Translations under genes and position numbers: made by a program | Shown: positions 1 through 7,886 of the stretch, in pieces | Layout: each line of letters starts with the position of its first letter | Numbering within the stretch: the first letter of the stretch is position 1 | Notes under the pieces: generated by a model | The model's input: only the letters and a program-made list of their open reading frames with translations | Database searches by the model: none | What the model was told of the DNA's origin: nothing | Origin: DASSNR01 sp036278935 | Lineage (GTDB): Bacteria > Gemmatimonadota > Gemmatimonadetes > Gemmatimonadales > Gemmatimonadaceae | Length of the DNA stretch: 41,647 nucleotides | Direction: 5' to 3' | Assembly (NCBI GenBank): GCA_036278935.1 | Contig: DASUKA010000009.1 | Location: forward strand, 1 to 41,647

Positions 1-202
1 GGATGCGCCCCTCCTGGTCCTGATCGATTCCCTCGATGATCGCCGTCTTCCCCGCGAGCACCGTGTCGAACAGGTCCTTGCCGGGCTGCGGCACCAAGCG
101 CACGCGGCATCCTCTGGCGAGCGTAACTCCATGGACGTCGAGGGACGCTGGTGCGGGCTCCTCGAGCGCGGCCCAGGGATCCGGATGGGCATCGATGCTC
201 AT
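1..202 (-). CDS. Hydrogenase-cluster accessory protein, 5' end only
   Basis: This reading frame opens with ATG at 202-200 and runs off the left edge of the window, giving 67 codons. Its ATG overlaps the TGA of the preceding gene (ATGA), so it is translationally coupled and is the most distal visible gene of the hydrogenase operon. The visible peptide begins MSIDAHPDPWAALEEP and contains the segments GCRVRLVPQPGKDLFD and AGKTAIIEGIDQDQEG, with a beta-rich look. From memory, similar segments occur in accessory or maturation-protease-type proteins encoded beside group 1h hydrogenases. That recollection could not be checked here. No catalytic residue can be assigned from the fragment. Being open and coupled, it is very likely a real gene; the function is left open. 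Confidence 0.7.
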   Translation of the reverse strand, partial: MSIDAHPDPWAALEEPAPASLDVHGVTLARGCRVRLVPQPGKDLFDTVLAGKTAIIEGIDQDQEGRI

Positions 203-1248
203 GGCAACTGCACCGGCCGCATCTCGCGCATGGTCCCGTGCAGCCGCATGAGCTGCTGGGGAGTCAGCGAGTCGCAGCGATCGAGAATCTCGCGAGCGCG
301 CGGGTCGGTGGCGCGCATCTCCCGCTTCTCCTCATCGGTCATACTGAGGATGTTCAGGATGAGGAGTTGATCGATCTCGCCGCCATCGAACAGATCACCC
401 GGACTCTCGGGCGCGATCTGGGGGTAGTCCGGGAGGATGATCGGCGCGGCGAGCATCGTGTGCCGGTCGCCGGGCTCGCCCACCAGAACCGGCCACACGC
501 CGTCGTTGCGACACCCCCGCGCGGCCGACCGGAACTCATTGGGCGGATTCGTGAGCGACACGAACGCTCCGCCAGAGGCGCGCAGCACTGTGTGCGCGGA
601 TGCGAACGCCCGTGCTGCGGCCTCTTCCCGCGTGCCACCGTTCCATCGCGTGCTGTTGGACGTGCGGATGGTGATGCGATACAGCCGGGGGCGTATCCGC
701 TCCACACCCATCTCGAGCGTCCCCTGGAGCGCGTGCCAGCTCCGCACGAGCGCTCCCACGCGCGCACCGCCGGCGTCCAGCACCGACTCCTCCGTGCGGC
801 CGGCAGGAATGGCGATCGGCACCCGGCGCATTCCGCATTCGGCCGACCGGTGCACATGACCGACGGGACGATGCACGAGGCTCGACATCGACACACGAGG
901 TACCGCCACGTGTCGCTCCGTCGCTTCCTCCCACGAGAGATGGCTCGCGTCACCCACGCGCAACTCATCGACGGGCTCCGCCACCTCTCCGGTGCACCGC
1001 ATCACCTGCCGCCGTACGACGTGCAGAAAGCGCACGCACACGTCGATCCGGGCGCGGTCATCGCCCTCGAGCAGGCACTGCGCCTGCGTCACCCATCGGT
1101 CCCCACCACCCTCGGCCGTGATATACCGGTGCGGGTAGATGCCGCCGAATGTCCATCGCTGCCGGTTCTTGATCGCCGAGCGCCGATACGGCCAGAGGAT
1201 GTATCCCTCGTACAGCACGGCCTGGACAATCTGCGTGACGTGGTCCAT
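199..1248 (-). CDS. Conserved protein of group 1h hydrogenase clusters (349 aa)
   Basis: The protein begins MDHVTQIVQAVLYEGYILWP and continues with RRSAIKNRQRWTFGG, a start I associate with uncharacterised proteins next to actinobacterial-type (group 1h) hydrogenase genes. It has no signal peptide or membrane segment and no recognisable cofactor motif, and its C-terminal part is charged (MTDEEKREMRATDPR). The ATG lies 3 bases after the stop of the DUF6084-like gene, and the TGA overlaps the next ATG, so it sits inside the tightly coupled operon. Its role is unknown. Position suggests a part in assembly, stability or electron transfer of the hydrogenase. That it is a real gene is near certain; any function is inference. 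Confidence 0.8.
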   Translation of the reverse strand: MDHVTQIVQAVLYEGYILWPYRRSAIKNRQRWTFGGIYPHRYITAEGGGDRWVTQAQCLLEGDDRARIDVCVRFLHVVRRQVMRCTGEVAEPVDELRVGDASHLSWEEATERHVAVPRVSMSSLVHRPVGHVHRSAECGMRRVPIAIPAGRTEESVLDAGGARVGALVRSWHALQGTLEMGVERIRPRLYRITIRTSNSTRWNGGTREEAAARAFASAHTVLRASGGAFVSLTNPPNEFRSAARGCRNDGVWPVLVGEPGDRHTMLAAPIILPDYPQIAPESPGDLFDGGEIDQLLILNILSMTDEEKREMRATDPRAREILDRCDSLTPQQLMRLHGTMREMRPVQLP

Positions 1249-1251
1249 CTG

Positions 1252-1899
1252 TCAGCGCTCCGCGGCGTGCTGGCCGTCGTGCAGCAGCGCGTCGATGGTG
1301 GCCTCGAAGGTTGGCAGCCCGCGTTGCGCCTTGTAGGCGGCGAGACGGTCGAGAGTGTCCCGGCGAAGCGGAAACCAGGCGCCATTGGGGAAATAGTGCG
1401 CCATCATCGCGCTCCAGGTACGAACGGGGAGACGGAACTCCGATTCCGTGTCCCAGGAAACGCGCACGGTGCGGAGCATGTCGCCATCGCCCCGATAGAA
1501 CACCGTGCCGCTGAAGAGAAACTCCAGCGGAATGTCGCCCTCATTCAGAGCCGCGAAGTACTTCACCACCGCGACCTCGAAGTCGTAGCTGCACGCGACC
1601 GGAAGCGTCACCCGCGTGCTCCCCGTAAAGGGCGGCACCTGCACGCTCGCGTGCGTCCAGAGCAGGCTGCGCAACGTGGAGCCCCATGCGCTCGGCGGGC
1701 CGAACAGCTCGATGAGACGCGCTCGCGCTTCAGCATCATACGCGCGCCTGTGGACCGCAATGCGGATCTGGCAGTCGAGCGCGATGGCACGAATGGGCAT
1801 GGCCGGCTCGCACGCGACGTGGAGCGTGAAGCCGATGGTGGGCAGCGCCGCGAACTCCATGGGAGCGGCGGCTTCCACACGGATCGAGAGTGCCGGCAT
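1252..1899 (-). CDS. DUF6084-like hydrogenase-cluster protein
   Basis: This is a protein of about 215 residues that starts MPALSIRVEAAAPMEFAALP, with the later segment SYDFEVAVVKYFAALNEG and the ending DALLHDGQHAAER. It resembles the DUF6084 family found beside group 1h hydrogenases (family name from memory). The frame stays open upstream to 2091, but that part overlaps the 73-aa gene and is Arg/Pro-rich in a non-conserved way. I therefore prefer the ATG at 1899; a GTG at 1947 is the alternative. Neither start has a strong ribosome binding site. No Cys cluster, signal peptide or membrane helix is visible, so it is probably a soluble cytoplasmic protein acting on or with the hydrogenase. Confidence 0.75.
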   Translation of the reverse strand: MPALSIRVEAAAPMEFAALPTIGFTLHVACEPAMPIRAIALDCQIRIAVHRRAYDAEARARLIELFGPPSAWGSTLRSLLWTHASVQVPPFTGSTRVTLPVACSYDFEVAVVKYFAALNEGDIPLEFLFSGTVFYRGDGDMLRTVRVSWDTESEFRLPVRTWSAMMAHYFPNGAWFPLRRDTLDRLAAYKAQRGLPTFEATIDALLHDGQHAAER

Positions 1900-1957
1900 C
1901 GCGGCTTGAGCGCGAGCGTCGCGCGGCCGTGCGAGAGCGTCAGTCACACCGAGCGGC

Positions 1958-2179
1958 TCAGGCGGGGGACAGATTCGGACTTCTCTCGTCGATGGGGTTT
2001 CGCTTGTCGGCGTTGATCCCCGTCGAGCGCCGCGCTGTCGAGCGGCCGTCCTCCAGATGTCCGCCCTGCGCCTTATAACCGCCGGGCTCATTGCCTTCTC
2101 TCACTCCGCGCGTGTGCGAGGGCGTGGTGAGCGTGGTTACCGCGCGCCCGATTCTGATGTTGTTCCGGTCGGTTTCCAT
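1958..2179 (-). CDS. Small conserved hydrogenase-cluster protein (73 aa)
   Basis: This short gene fills the 300-base gap between the DUF5947-like and DUF6084-like genes. Its ATG at 2179 is preceded by a strong ribosome binding site (GGAGAGAGGAGA, 2180-2191), immediately after the TAG of the upstream gene. The product is soluble and Gly/Asn/Arg-rich, with a patterned C-terminus containing GHLEDGRSTARRSTGIN, NPIDERSPNLSPA and the stop. I recall short proteins with RSTGIN and PNLSP-type endings near group 1h hydrogenases, but could not check this. No Cys, membrane segment or catalytic motif is visible. A small structural or assembly partner of the hydrogenase is plausible but unproven. Confidence 0.65.
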   Translation of the reverse strand: METDRNNIRIGRAVTTLTTPSHTRGVREGNEPGGYKAQGGHLEDGRSTARRSTGINADKRNPIDERSPNLSPA

Positions 2180-2193
2180 TCTCCTCTCTCCAT

Positions 2194-2889
2194 CTAGCTC
2201 TGCGTGACACGCGAGTGGTCGCGCGCCGCCGGCTGTCCATCCCGCCGGATGCGCACGGAGCATTGCGTCAGATCGTCAAAGAATCGTTCGAGCTCGCTCC
2301 ATACCTCCTGGCCGCCCGCGAGGCCTTTCCATGTGGAGCGGATGAGCCCGACCAGCCGGTAGCACACATCGATGGGCGCGATCCAATGATCGCGCGCGCC
2401 GCGAGCACGATTCACGAGCAGCGCCTCCACATCCGGCTCCATCGAGCGCAGCACGGGGTTCGCGGCCAGCACCGCATCCCACGTTGATGGCTCCAGCAGT
2501 GATTCAGCCGCACCCATGGGACCGGGGTAGAGGGCAACGGTTCGCTCCGCCAGCGAGCTGTAGAAGCAGAACGCCATCCCCACCGGGATGCGGAGGCGCT
2601 CCCACAATGCATCGTCCAGCTGCAGGTCGTCTACGTACCGGCAGCCATCGGGCACCAGGCGATAATGCGCGCCTCCCGCCTCGCGACGGTCGAACAGGAT
2701 AGCGCAGGCTCGGCACACGCAAAGCAGCTCATGGGCCGGTACGTTCAGCAGGTGCCGGTGTTCGCGGGCGATGGGTTCGCTGCACAGCTCGCACTGCGGC
2801 GACGATGCGGCCCGCGCGCTCGCCGAGGCGGCAACGAGCTTCCGCAGCCGAGGGGCGCCCCCCGCACGCGCGCGATCAGGCGTCTGCAT
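2194..2889 (-). CDS. DUF5947-like protein with N-terminal Cys pairs
   Basis: This 231-aa protein has four Cys residues arranged as two CxxC pairs, CELC near residue 33 and CRAC near residue 59. They are linked by EPIAREHRHLLNV, as in a zinc ribbon or small Fe-S site. A central segment GMAFCFYSSLAERTVALYPG is followed by PMGAAESLLEPSTWDAVLA. The layout matches my memory of the DUF5947 family, which occurs almost only with group 1h hydrogenases. The ATG lies 1 base after the stop of the NifU-like gene. The link to hydrogenase is from context; the biochemical role is unknown. Metal binding is inferred from the Cys spacing only. Confidence 0.8.
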   Translation of the reverse strand: MQTPDRARAGGAPRLRKLVAASASARAASSPQCELCSEPIAREHRHLLNVPAHELLCVCRACAILFDRREAGGAHYRLVPDGCRYVDDLQLDDALWERLRIPVGMAFCFYSSLAERTVALYPGPMGAAESLLEPSTWDAVLAANPVLRSMEPDVEALLVNRARGARDHWIAPIDVCYRLVGLIRSTWKGLAGGQEVWSELERFFDDLTQCSVRIRRDGQPAARDHSRVTQS

Positions 2890-2890
2890 G

Positions 2891-3499
2891 TCACGTCCTC
2901 CGTCGCAGTGCGGTCACCGGCACGAACGCGGGCTCCGGCGCCACGGCACCGTCCGCTTCGATGCGGTCGATGTCGGGAGCGGCGCGCAGCACCGCTTCCT
3001 CAACCGCGAGTCGGAGCGTGTCCGCCGATGAGCGGCACCCGTGGCAGCTCCCCTCGAGACGCAGGCGCGCCACGCCGTCACCCACGCCAACCAGCTCCAC
3101 GTTCCCGCCATGCGACGCGAGGTATGGCCGCACCTCGTCCAGCGCCCGCGCCACCCGCGTTTCCACATCCACCGGATGCAGCCCGTGCAGCATGAGCACG
3201 TGCGCGATCAGCGCGTCGCCGGCGAGCGCCTCCACCAGTCCGGGAGCGCTCGACGTCATCACATGCTCCATGATACGCGCGAGTGCTTCGCCGTACAGGG
3301 ATACCACCCCCTGCACCGTCTCGGTGGCGGCGGCGCGGGCCACCGGATCCTCCAGTGACTCCAGCGTGGCCAGTAACGACTCCAGCCTGGCCACCTGCTC
3401 GCGCATGTCGCTCTCGTCTACCGGCACGGCCGCGCCCTCACTCCGCCCCGCGGCACGCGACACCCGTGAGGGCGCCGCGAACACTGCAATTGCGTGCAT
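2891..3499 (-). CDS. hhyE: NifU-type Fe-S protein, probable hydrogenase electron-transfer partner
   Basis: The last 80 residues form a NifU C-terminal domain: EVRPYLASHGGNVELVGVG followed by LRLEGSCHGCRSSADTLR, with the cluster-binding Cys at 152 and 155 in CxxC. The first 110 residues are helical, include an acidic MREQVARLESLLATLESLE stretch, and match no domain I know. Start: the ATG at 3499 is 3 bases past the large-subunit stop; an internal ATG at 3406 is possible. NifU-containing proteins (HhyE in mycobacteria) are encoded directly after group 1h large subunits and are proposed to pass electrons from the hydrogenase to the respiratory chain. An alternative role is delivering Fe-S clusters to the small subunit. 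The gene symbol follows the mycobacterial analogy and is tentative. Confidence 0.8.
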   Translation of the reverse strand: MHAIAVFAAPSRVSRAAGRSEGAAVPVDESDMREQVARLESLLATLESLEDPVARAAATETVQGVVSLYGEALARIMEHVMTSSAPGLVEALAGDALIAHVLMLHGLHPVDVETRVARALDEVRPYLASHGGNVELVGVGDGVARLRLEGSCHGCRSSADTLRLAVEEAVLRAAPDIDRIEADGAVAPEPAFVPVTALRRRT

Positions 3500-3502
3500 G
3501 CA

Positions 3503-5302
3503 TCATCCGTGCATCCCTCCGCCAAGCGTCGGGGAGTGCACCGTTTCGATCGTCTTCCCGTTGCCCAGATACATATGCACGCCGCACGGGAGGCAGGGAT
3601 CGAAGCTGCGCACCGCGCGCATGATATCGATCCCCTTGAAGTTGTCGGGACCGTTCTCCTCGAAGATCGGCATCCCCTGCACCGCGTCCTCATACGGCCC
3701 CGGCGTGCCGAAGCTGTCGCGCGGGCTCGCGTTCCACGGGGTGGGTGGATAGGGGTGGTAGTTGGCGATCTTGCGATCACGGATCACCAGATGATGCGAC
3801 AGCACGCCGCGTACCGCCTCGTGGAAGCCGCAGCCGATCGCCTCCTCCGGCACCGCGAACTCGGTAAATACCTTCGTTTGCCCGGCGCGCACCTGCTCCA
3901 TGGCCTTGTTCAGGAAGAACATCGCCATGGCCGCCGAGTACGCGACGAAGTAGATCCGAGCGCGATCGCGCTCGATCGCGTTGGACCATTGCGGGATCTT
4001 CCATTCGAATTCCATCTCCGGGAACGCGGCACTCTTCGGCAGGTTGATCCGCACGCTGTTCCCTGTGGCCTTCACGAACGGCGTATCGACGAGGTTGCTG
4101 AGCGCGGTCGCCCAGAGGCGCGCGATCGCGCCGCCGCCGGTGTCGAGTGCGAGATGATCGCCGCTCCGCGCGTCGTACCAGCGCGGGCTCATGACCCAGC
4201 TGTAGTTGCCATCGAAGTTCCGCTTCTGCGGCCTCGGCAACGTGGTCTGGTTCCAGGGGTGCCGCTTGTCGATCGGGTTGCCGACGGGGTCCTCCGTGAC
4301 GAACATCTCCCCGCTCTCCTCCCAGTCCTCGTAGAACGAGCTGCCGAGCAGGATGCGCATCCCGACGTTGATGTCGATGAGATTGTTCGTGACGAGCTGC
4401 CCGTCCACGATGACGGCGGGCGTGACGTACATCGCCTTCCCCCATTCGTTCATCGTGCGGTACTTGTAGTCGCAGACGTCCGGATTCTGGAACGATCCCC
4501 AGCAGCCGAGGAGGATGCGCCGCCGGCCCACGTTCTCATAGCCCGGCAGTGCCTCGTAGAAGAAGTCGAAGACGTCATCGTTCATCGGCACCGCCTTCTT
4601 CACGAAGTCGAGCACCTTCACGAGCCGGCTCAGGTAGTCGGTGAACAGTTGCGGCGTCGCCACCGTCCCCACGCCACCCGGGTACAGCGTGGAGGGATGC
4701 ACGTGCCGCCCCTCCATGAGGCAGAACATCTCCCGCGTGAGCCGGCTCATCTGCAGCGCCTGCAGGTACATGGAGCCGGAGAACGGGTTGAACGCGCGCA
4801 TGATGTCCGCGATGGTGCGGAAGCCGTGGATGTTCGCATGCGGCGCGGCGGCGTTCTCCGCCCGCGCCAGGAGGCTCGGGTTGGTCTCCTTCACCATCTG
4901 CTCGCAGAAGTCCACGAACACCAGGTTGTCCTGGAAGATGGTGTGGTCGAACATGTACTCGGCCGCTTCGCCCAGGTTGATGATCCACTCCGCGAGCGGC
5001 GGCGGCTTGATGCCGTACGCCATGTTCTGCGCGTACACCGAGCAGGTGGCGTGGTTGTCCCCGCAGATGCCGCAGATGCGGCTGGTGATGAAGTGCGAAT
5101 CGCGAGGATCCTTCCCCTTCATGAACACGCTGTAGCCGCGGAACATCGACGAGGTGCTGTGGCATTCCGCGACCTCGCGGTTGTCGAAATCGATCTTGGT
5201 GTAGATCCCAAGGTTTCCGATGATGCGCGTGATCGGATCCCAGTTCATCTCCACCAGCTTGCGCGATTCGGGGCGGATTTGTTCCCGTGTCACTGTGGCC
5301 AT
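3503..5302 (-). CDS. hhyL: Group 1h [NiFe]-hydrogenase large subunit
   Basis: This 599-aa catalytic subunit binds the NiFe(CN)2CO centre that splits H2. The L1 motif RICGICGDNHATCSV places Ni ligands at Cys77 and Cys80. The L2 motif SFDPCLPCGVHMYLG supplies Cys570 and Cys573, with His576 as the expected processing site. Cleavage there would remove the last 23 residues (tail ends LGGGMHG). The L1/L2 wording (GICGDNHATCS, LPCGVHMYLG) is typical of group 1h, the high-affinity actinobacterial type able to use atmospheric H2. The start has a perfect AGGAGG 6 bases upstream and lies 13 bases after the small-subunit stop. The GC-rich opposite strand is open over most of this gene, which is a coding shadow. 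Confidence 0.98.
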   Translation of the reverse strand: MATVTREQIRPESRKLVEMNWDPITRIIGNLGIYTKIDFDNREVAECHSTSSMFRGYSVFMKGKDPRDSHFITSRICGICGDNHATCSVYAQNMAYGIKPPPLAEWIINLGEAAEYMFDHTIFQDNLVFVDFCEQMVKETNPSLLARAENAAAPHANIHGFRTIADIMRAFNPFSGSMYLQALQMSRLTREMFCLMEGRHVHPSTLYPGGVGTVATPQLFTDYLSRLVKVLDFVKKAVPMNDDVFDFFYEALPGYENVGRRRILLGCWGSFQNPDVCDYKYRTMNEWGKAMYVTPAVIVDGQLVTNNLIDINVGMRILLGSSFYEDWEESGEMFVTEDPVGNPIDKRHPWNQTTLPRPQKRNFDGNYSWVMSPRWYDARSGDHLALDTGGGAIARLWATALSNLVDTPFVKATGNSVRINLPKSAAFPEMEFEWKIPQWSNAIERDRARIYFVAYSAAMAMFFLNKAMEQVRAGQTKVFTEFAVPEEAIGCGFHEAVRGVLSHHLVIRDRKIANYHPYPPTPWNASPRDSFGTPGPYEDAVQGMPIFEENGPDNFKGIDIMRAVRSFDPCLPCGVHMYLGNGKTIETVHSPTLGGGMHG

Positions 5303-5315
5303 GGTCGCCTCCTGC

Positions 5316-6356
5316 CTACGGCTGCGGGTAGCGCGGCTGGTAGCCGCTCGTGAGTACGGGTGTCCTGCGGCGCCACCGGGGCTCCTTGTTCACCGTATGG
5401 TTCGTGATGGCGCGCAGCCGGCGGATCACGGTGCCGTACGTCGACACCATACGCGTGGACACAGTGCCGCCCGGCGGCTCATCCATGAAGGGCATGAACT
5501 TGTCCGGGAAGCCGGGCATGGTGCACCCGATACAGATGCCGCCGACGTTCGGGCATCCGCCCACGCCGTTCATCCAGCCGCGCTTCGGCACGTTGCAATT
5601 CACCACCGGTCCCCAGCAGCCGATCTTCACCTGGCACTTGGGCGAGTTGTAGTCGAGCGCGAAGTCGCCCTGCTCGTAGTAGCCGGCGCGCGAGCACCCC
5701 TCGTGCACCGTCTTGCCGAAGAGCCAGGTGGGGCGCAGCTGGTCGTCGAGCGGAATCATCGGTGCCAGACCAGCCGCCTGATACAACAGCCAGGTGAGCG
5801 TCTCCATGAAGTTGTCCGGCTGCACCGGGCACCCGGGCACGTTCACGATCGGCAGGCCCCCCGCGGATCGAAAATCCCAGCCGAGGTAGTCGGCGAGTCC
5901 CATGCATCCGGTAGGGTTGCCGGCCATGGCGTGAATGCCGCCGTATGTGGCGCACGTGCCGATGGCCACCACCGCCCAGGCGCCAGGCGCCAACTTGTCG
6001 ATCCACTCGGGCAGCGTGATGGGGTTCCCCTGCTCGTCGTTCCCCATCCCGCTCCAGTACCCGTCTCCATTGATCTGTTCGTTGGGAATGGAGCCCTCGA
6101 CCACGAAGACGTAGGGGCCCAGCTCGCCGCGCGCCCCCTTGTGGAAGGCTTCCATGAACGCCTCGCCCGTCTCCTTGGCCAGCACCTTGTTGTGCAGGTG
6201 CACGGTGGGAAGGCCGGGAATCAAGCCCAGCACGACGTCCTCGATGCTCGGTTGCATCGCCGCCGTGACGGACACCGAATCCCCGTCGCAGCTCATCCCC
6301 TCGGATGTCCAGAGAATGTGGACCTCGTCCACGCCTGTGGTTGCCGGATTCGTCAT
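5316..6356 (-). CDS. hhyS: Group 1h [NiFe]-hydrogenase small subunit
   Basis: This 346-aa Fe-S subunit relays electrons from the active site. Near the N-terminus the usual CxxC proximal-cluster motif reads C23-D-G-D26, so Asp replaces the second Cys. That 3Cys/1Asp ligation is the published hallmark of the actinobacterial-type enzyme and is linked to oxygen tolerance. Further ligands lie in IGTCATYGG, NVPGCPVQPDN, HEGCSRAGYYEQGDFA, GCWGPVVNCNVP and GGCPNVGGICIGCTMPGFPD. There is no twin-arginine signal peptide, so export by Tat is not indicated. I take ATG 6356 as start because AGGAGG sits 7 bases upstream; a GTG two codons earlier falls within that spacer. The gene follows hypA by 49 bases. 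Confidence 0.98.
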   Translation of the reverse strand: MTNPATTGVDEVHILWTSEGMSCDGDSVSVTAAMQPSIEDVVLGLIPGLPTVHLHNKVLAKETGEAFMEAFHKGARGELGPYVFVVEGSIPNEQINGDGYWSGMGNDEQGNPITLPEWIDKLAPGAWAVVAIGTCATYGGIHAMAGNPTGCMGLADYLGWDFRSAGGLPIVNVPGCPVQPDNFMETLTWLLYQAAGLAPMIPLDDQLRPTWLFGKTVHEGCSRAGYYEQGDFALDYNSPKCQVKIGCWGPVVNCNVPKRGWMNGVGGCPNVGGICIGCTMPGFPDKFMPFMDEPPGGTVSTRMVSTYGTVIRRLRAITNHTVNKEPRWRRRTPVLTSGYQPRYPQP

Positions 6357-6405
6357 GCACACACCTCCTCATCCACCGTGTTTCCGGACCGTGCAGGCCC
6401 GGCCT

Positions 6406-6759
6406 TCACACGCTCGTCGTGACCGCGTCGTCGATCTCCACCCAGTCCACGAGCAACTCTTCGCCTCTCACCACCTGTATATCCAGGCTCCCGCAGGCGC
6501 CGCAGCTCAGCGGGAAGCCGGCAAGCCGGCTCTCCACGCCGCAGCGGCGACACTCTCCTGCCGCCTCCACCGCCTCGATGTCGAGCGTGGCGCCCTCGGC
6601 ATCGGTCCCCTGCACGAGCAGCTCGAAGCTGAACGTGAGCGCGGACGGCACCACTTGCCGCAGATGCCCGATCCGCATGCCCACCCTGGTGACGCGCCGG
6701 CCGGCGGCCTGATCGAGTACGATGCGCGCGACCGAGTCGGCAATCGCGAGCTCGTGCAT
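6406..6759 (-). CDS. hypA: Hydrogenase nickel-insertion protein HypA
   Basis: HypA is the nickel metallochaperone that, normally with the GTPase HypB, loads Ni into the large subunit. The 117-aa protein starts MHELAIADSV, where the N-terminal Met and His2 bind Ni. It has the structural zinc site as two CxxC pairs at Cys70/Cys73 (CRRC) and Cys86/Cys89 (CGAC). Length is normal for the family (about 115). Its ATG shares one base with the TGA of hypE (TGATG), indicating coupled translation. No hypB is found beside it, which is unusual because the two commonly adjoin. Confidence 0.97.
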   Translation of the reverse strand: MHELAIADSVARIVLDQAAGRRVTRVGMRIGHLRQVVPSALTFSFELLVQGTDAEGATLDIEAVEAAGECRRCGVESRLAGFPLSCGACGSLDIQVVRGEELLVDWVEIDDAVTTSV

Positions 6760-7886
6760 CAGCAGATCCGTGGCAGAGGGTCGCCCACCAGCAGATCCAT
6801 CACGCGCTTGCCGCCGAACTCCGTCTGCACGAGCACCATGCCTGCGGGCTCGCTCCGCACCTCCCCAATCACCGCCGCCTCATCGCACCCCGGTGCGGAG
6901 CGCAGCGCCGCAAGCGCGGCGTCCGCGCCCTCCGCCGCAACAATCGCCACAAGTCTTCCTTCATTCGCCACGTACATGGGATCGATCCCCAGAATCTCGC
7001 AGGCGCCCGCCACCTCGGGCCGCACCGGCACGTCGCGCTCGCGGACGAGCACAGCCACACCGGAGGCCGCCGCCAGCTCGTTCAGCACCGATGCCACGCC
7101 GCCGCGCGTCGCATCACGCAGGCAGTGTAGATGCGGCCCAACATGCTCGAGCAACGCATCCACCGCCGGCCAGAGTGGCATCGTGTCCGATTCGATCGCG
7201 GCATCCAGCTCGAACTCGCCCCGGCTCAGCATGATCGCCGTCCCGTGATTGCCGATGGGGCCGGAAACGAGAATCCGATCACCGGGCCGCAGCGAGCGCG
7301 GAGAGAGGTGCGCACGCGGGTCCATGCGGCCGAGCCCGGTGGTGCAGATGTACATCGCATCTGCATGCCCGCGCTCGACGACCTTCGTGTCCCCCGCCAC
7401 GATCTCCACACCGGCAGCAGCCGCAGCCCGGGCGATCGCCTCCACCTCGGCGCGCAGGACGCTCGCCGGGAGTCCCTCTTCCAGTACCAGCGAGAGCGTG
7501 AGCGCCATGGGGCGCGCGCCCGTCATCGCCAGATCGTTGACCGTTCCGTTCACCGCCAGCTCCCCGATCGAGCCGCCGGGAAAGCGAATCGGCCGCACCA
7601 CGAAGCTGTCCGTCGTGAGCGCCATGCCCAGTCCGTCGATCGTGACGATCCCCGCATCGTCCAGCCGCTCGAGCGACGGCGAGGCGAGCGCGGGCACGAG
7701 CAGCCCCTGGATGAGCGTCTGCATGGCCTTCCCACCCGCACCATGCGCCATGGTGATCTGCTCGGCTCGGAAGCGCGCGGGCATGGCGCGCACCTGCTCG
7801 ATCTTCGCGAGCGCCTCACGCTCGCGTTCCTCCAGTGCGCTGGGCTGCATGGTCTCGCGCGACGCCGCGCGGCTGGGTGAGGTCAT
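6759..7886 (-). CDS. hypE: Carbamoyl dehydratase HypE
   Basis: HypE (375 aa) converts the carbamoyl group delivered by HypF into thiocyanate on its C-terminal Cys, the source of the CN ligands of the active-site iron. The protein ends exactly in PRIC, the family signature. The ATP-binding AIRS-type core shows MAHGAGGKAMQTLI, TTDSFVVRPIRFPGGSIGEL and GDTKVVERG. I chose ATG 7886 because it overlaps the hypD stop as ATGA; the frame remains open further upstream only inside hypD. The N-terminal 40 residues before AHGAGG are longer than in E. coli HypE and strongly charged. Confidence 0.97.
   Translation of the reverse strand: MTSPSRAASRETMQPSALEEREREALAKIEQVRAMPARFRAEQITMAHGAGGKAMQTLIQGLLVPALASPSLERLDDAGIVTIDGLGMALTTDSFVVRPIRFPGGSIGELAVNGTVNDLAMTGARPMALTLSLVLEEGLPASVLRAEVEAIARAAAAAGVEIVAGDTKVVERGHADAMYICTTGLGRMDPRAHLSPRSLRPGDRILVSGPIGNHGTAIMLSRGEFELDAAIESDTMPLWPAVDALLEHVGPHLHCLRDATRGGVASVLNELAAASGVAVLVRERDVPVRPEVAGACEILGIDPMYVANEGRLVAIVAAEGADAALAALRSAPGCDEAAVIGEVRSEPAGMVLVQTEFGGKRVMDLLVGDPLPRIC

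Noticed and set aside
151..2016. 621-codon open frame on the + strand over the accessory genes
   Set aside because: It covers several coupled genes of the - strand and has an Arg/His-rich shadow composition.
2179..2191. TTCTCCTCTCTCC, a 13-base match to elements C and D, as another repeat copy
   Set aside because: It is the reverse complement of a strong ribosome binding site before the 73-aa gene, and no other part of the element is present.
3494..5353. Long open frame on the + strand opposite the large subunit
   Set aside because: It mirrors the GC-rich hhyL codons, has a His/Arg/Val-rich composition without motifs, and hhyL is certain on the other strand.
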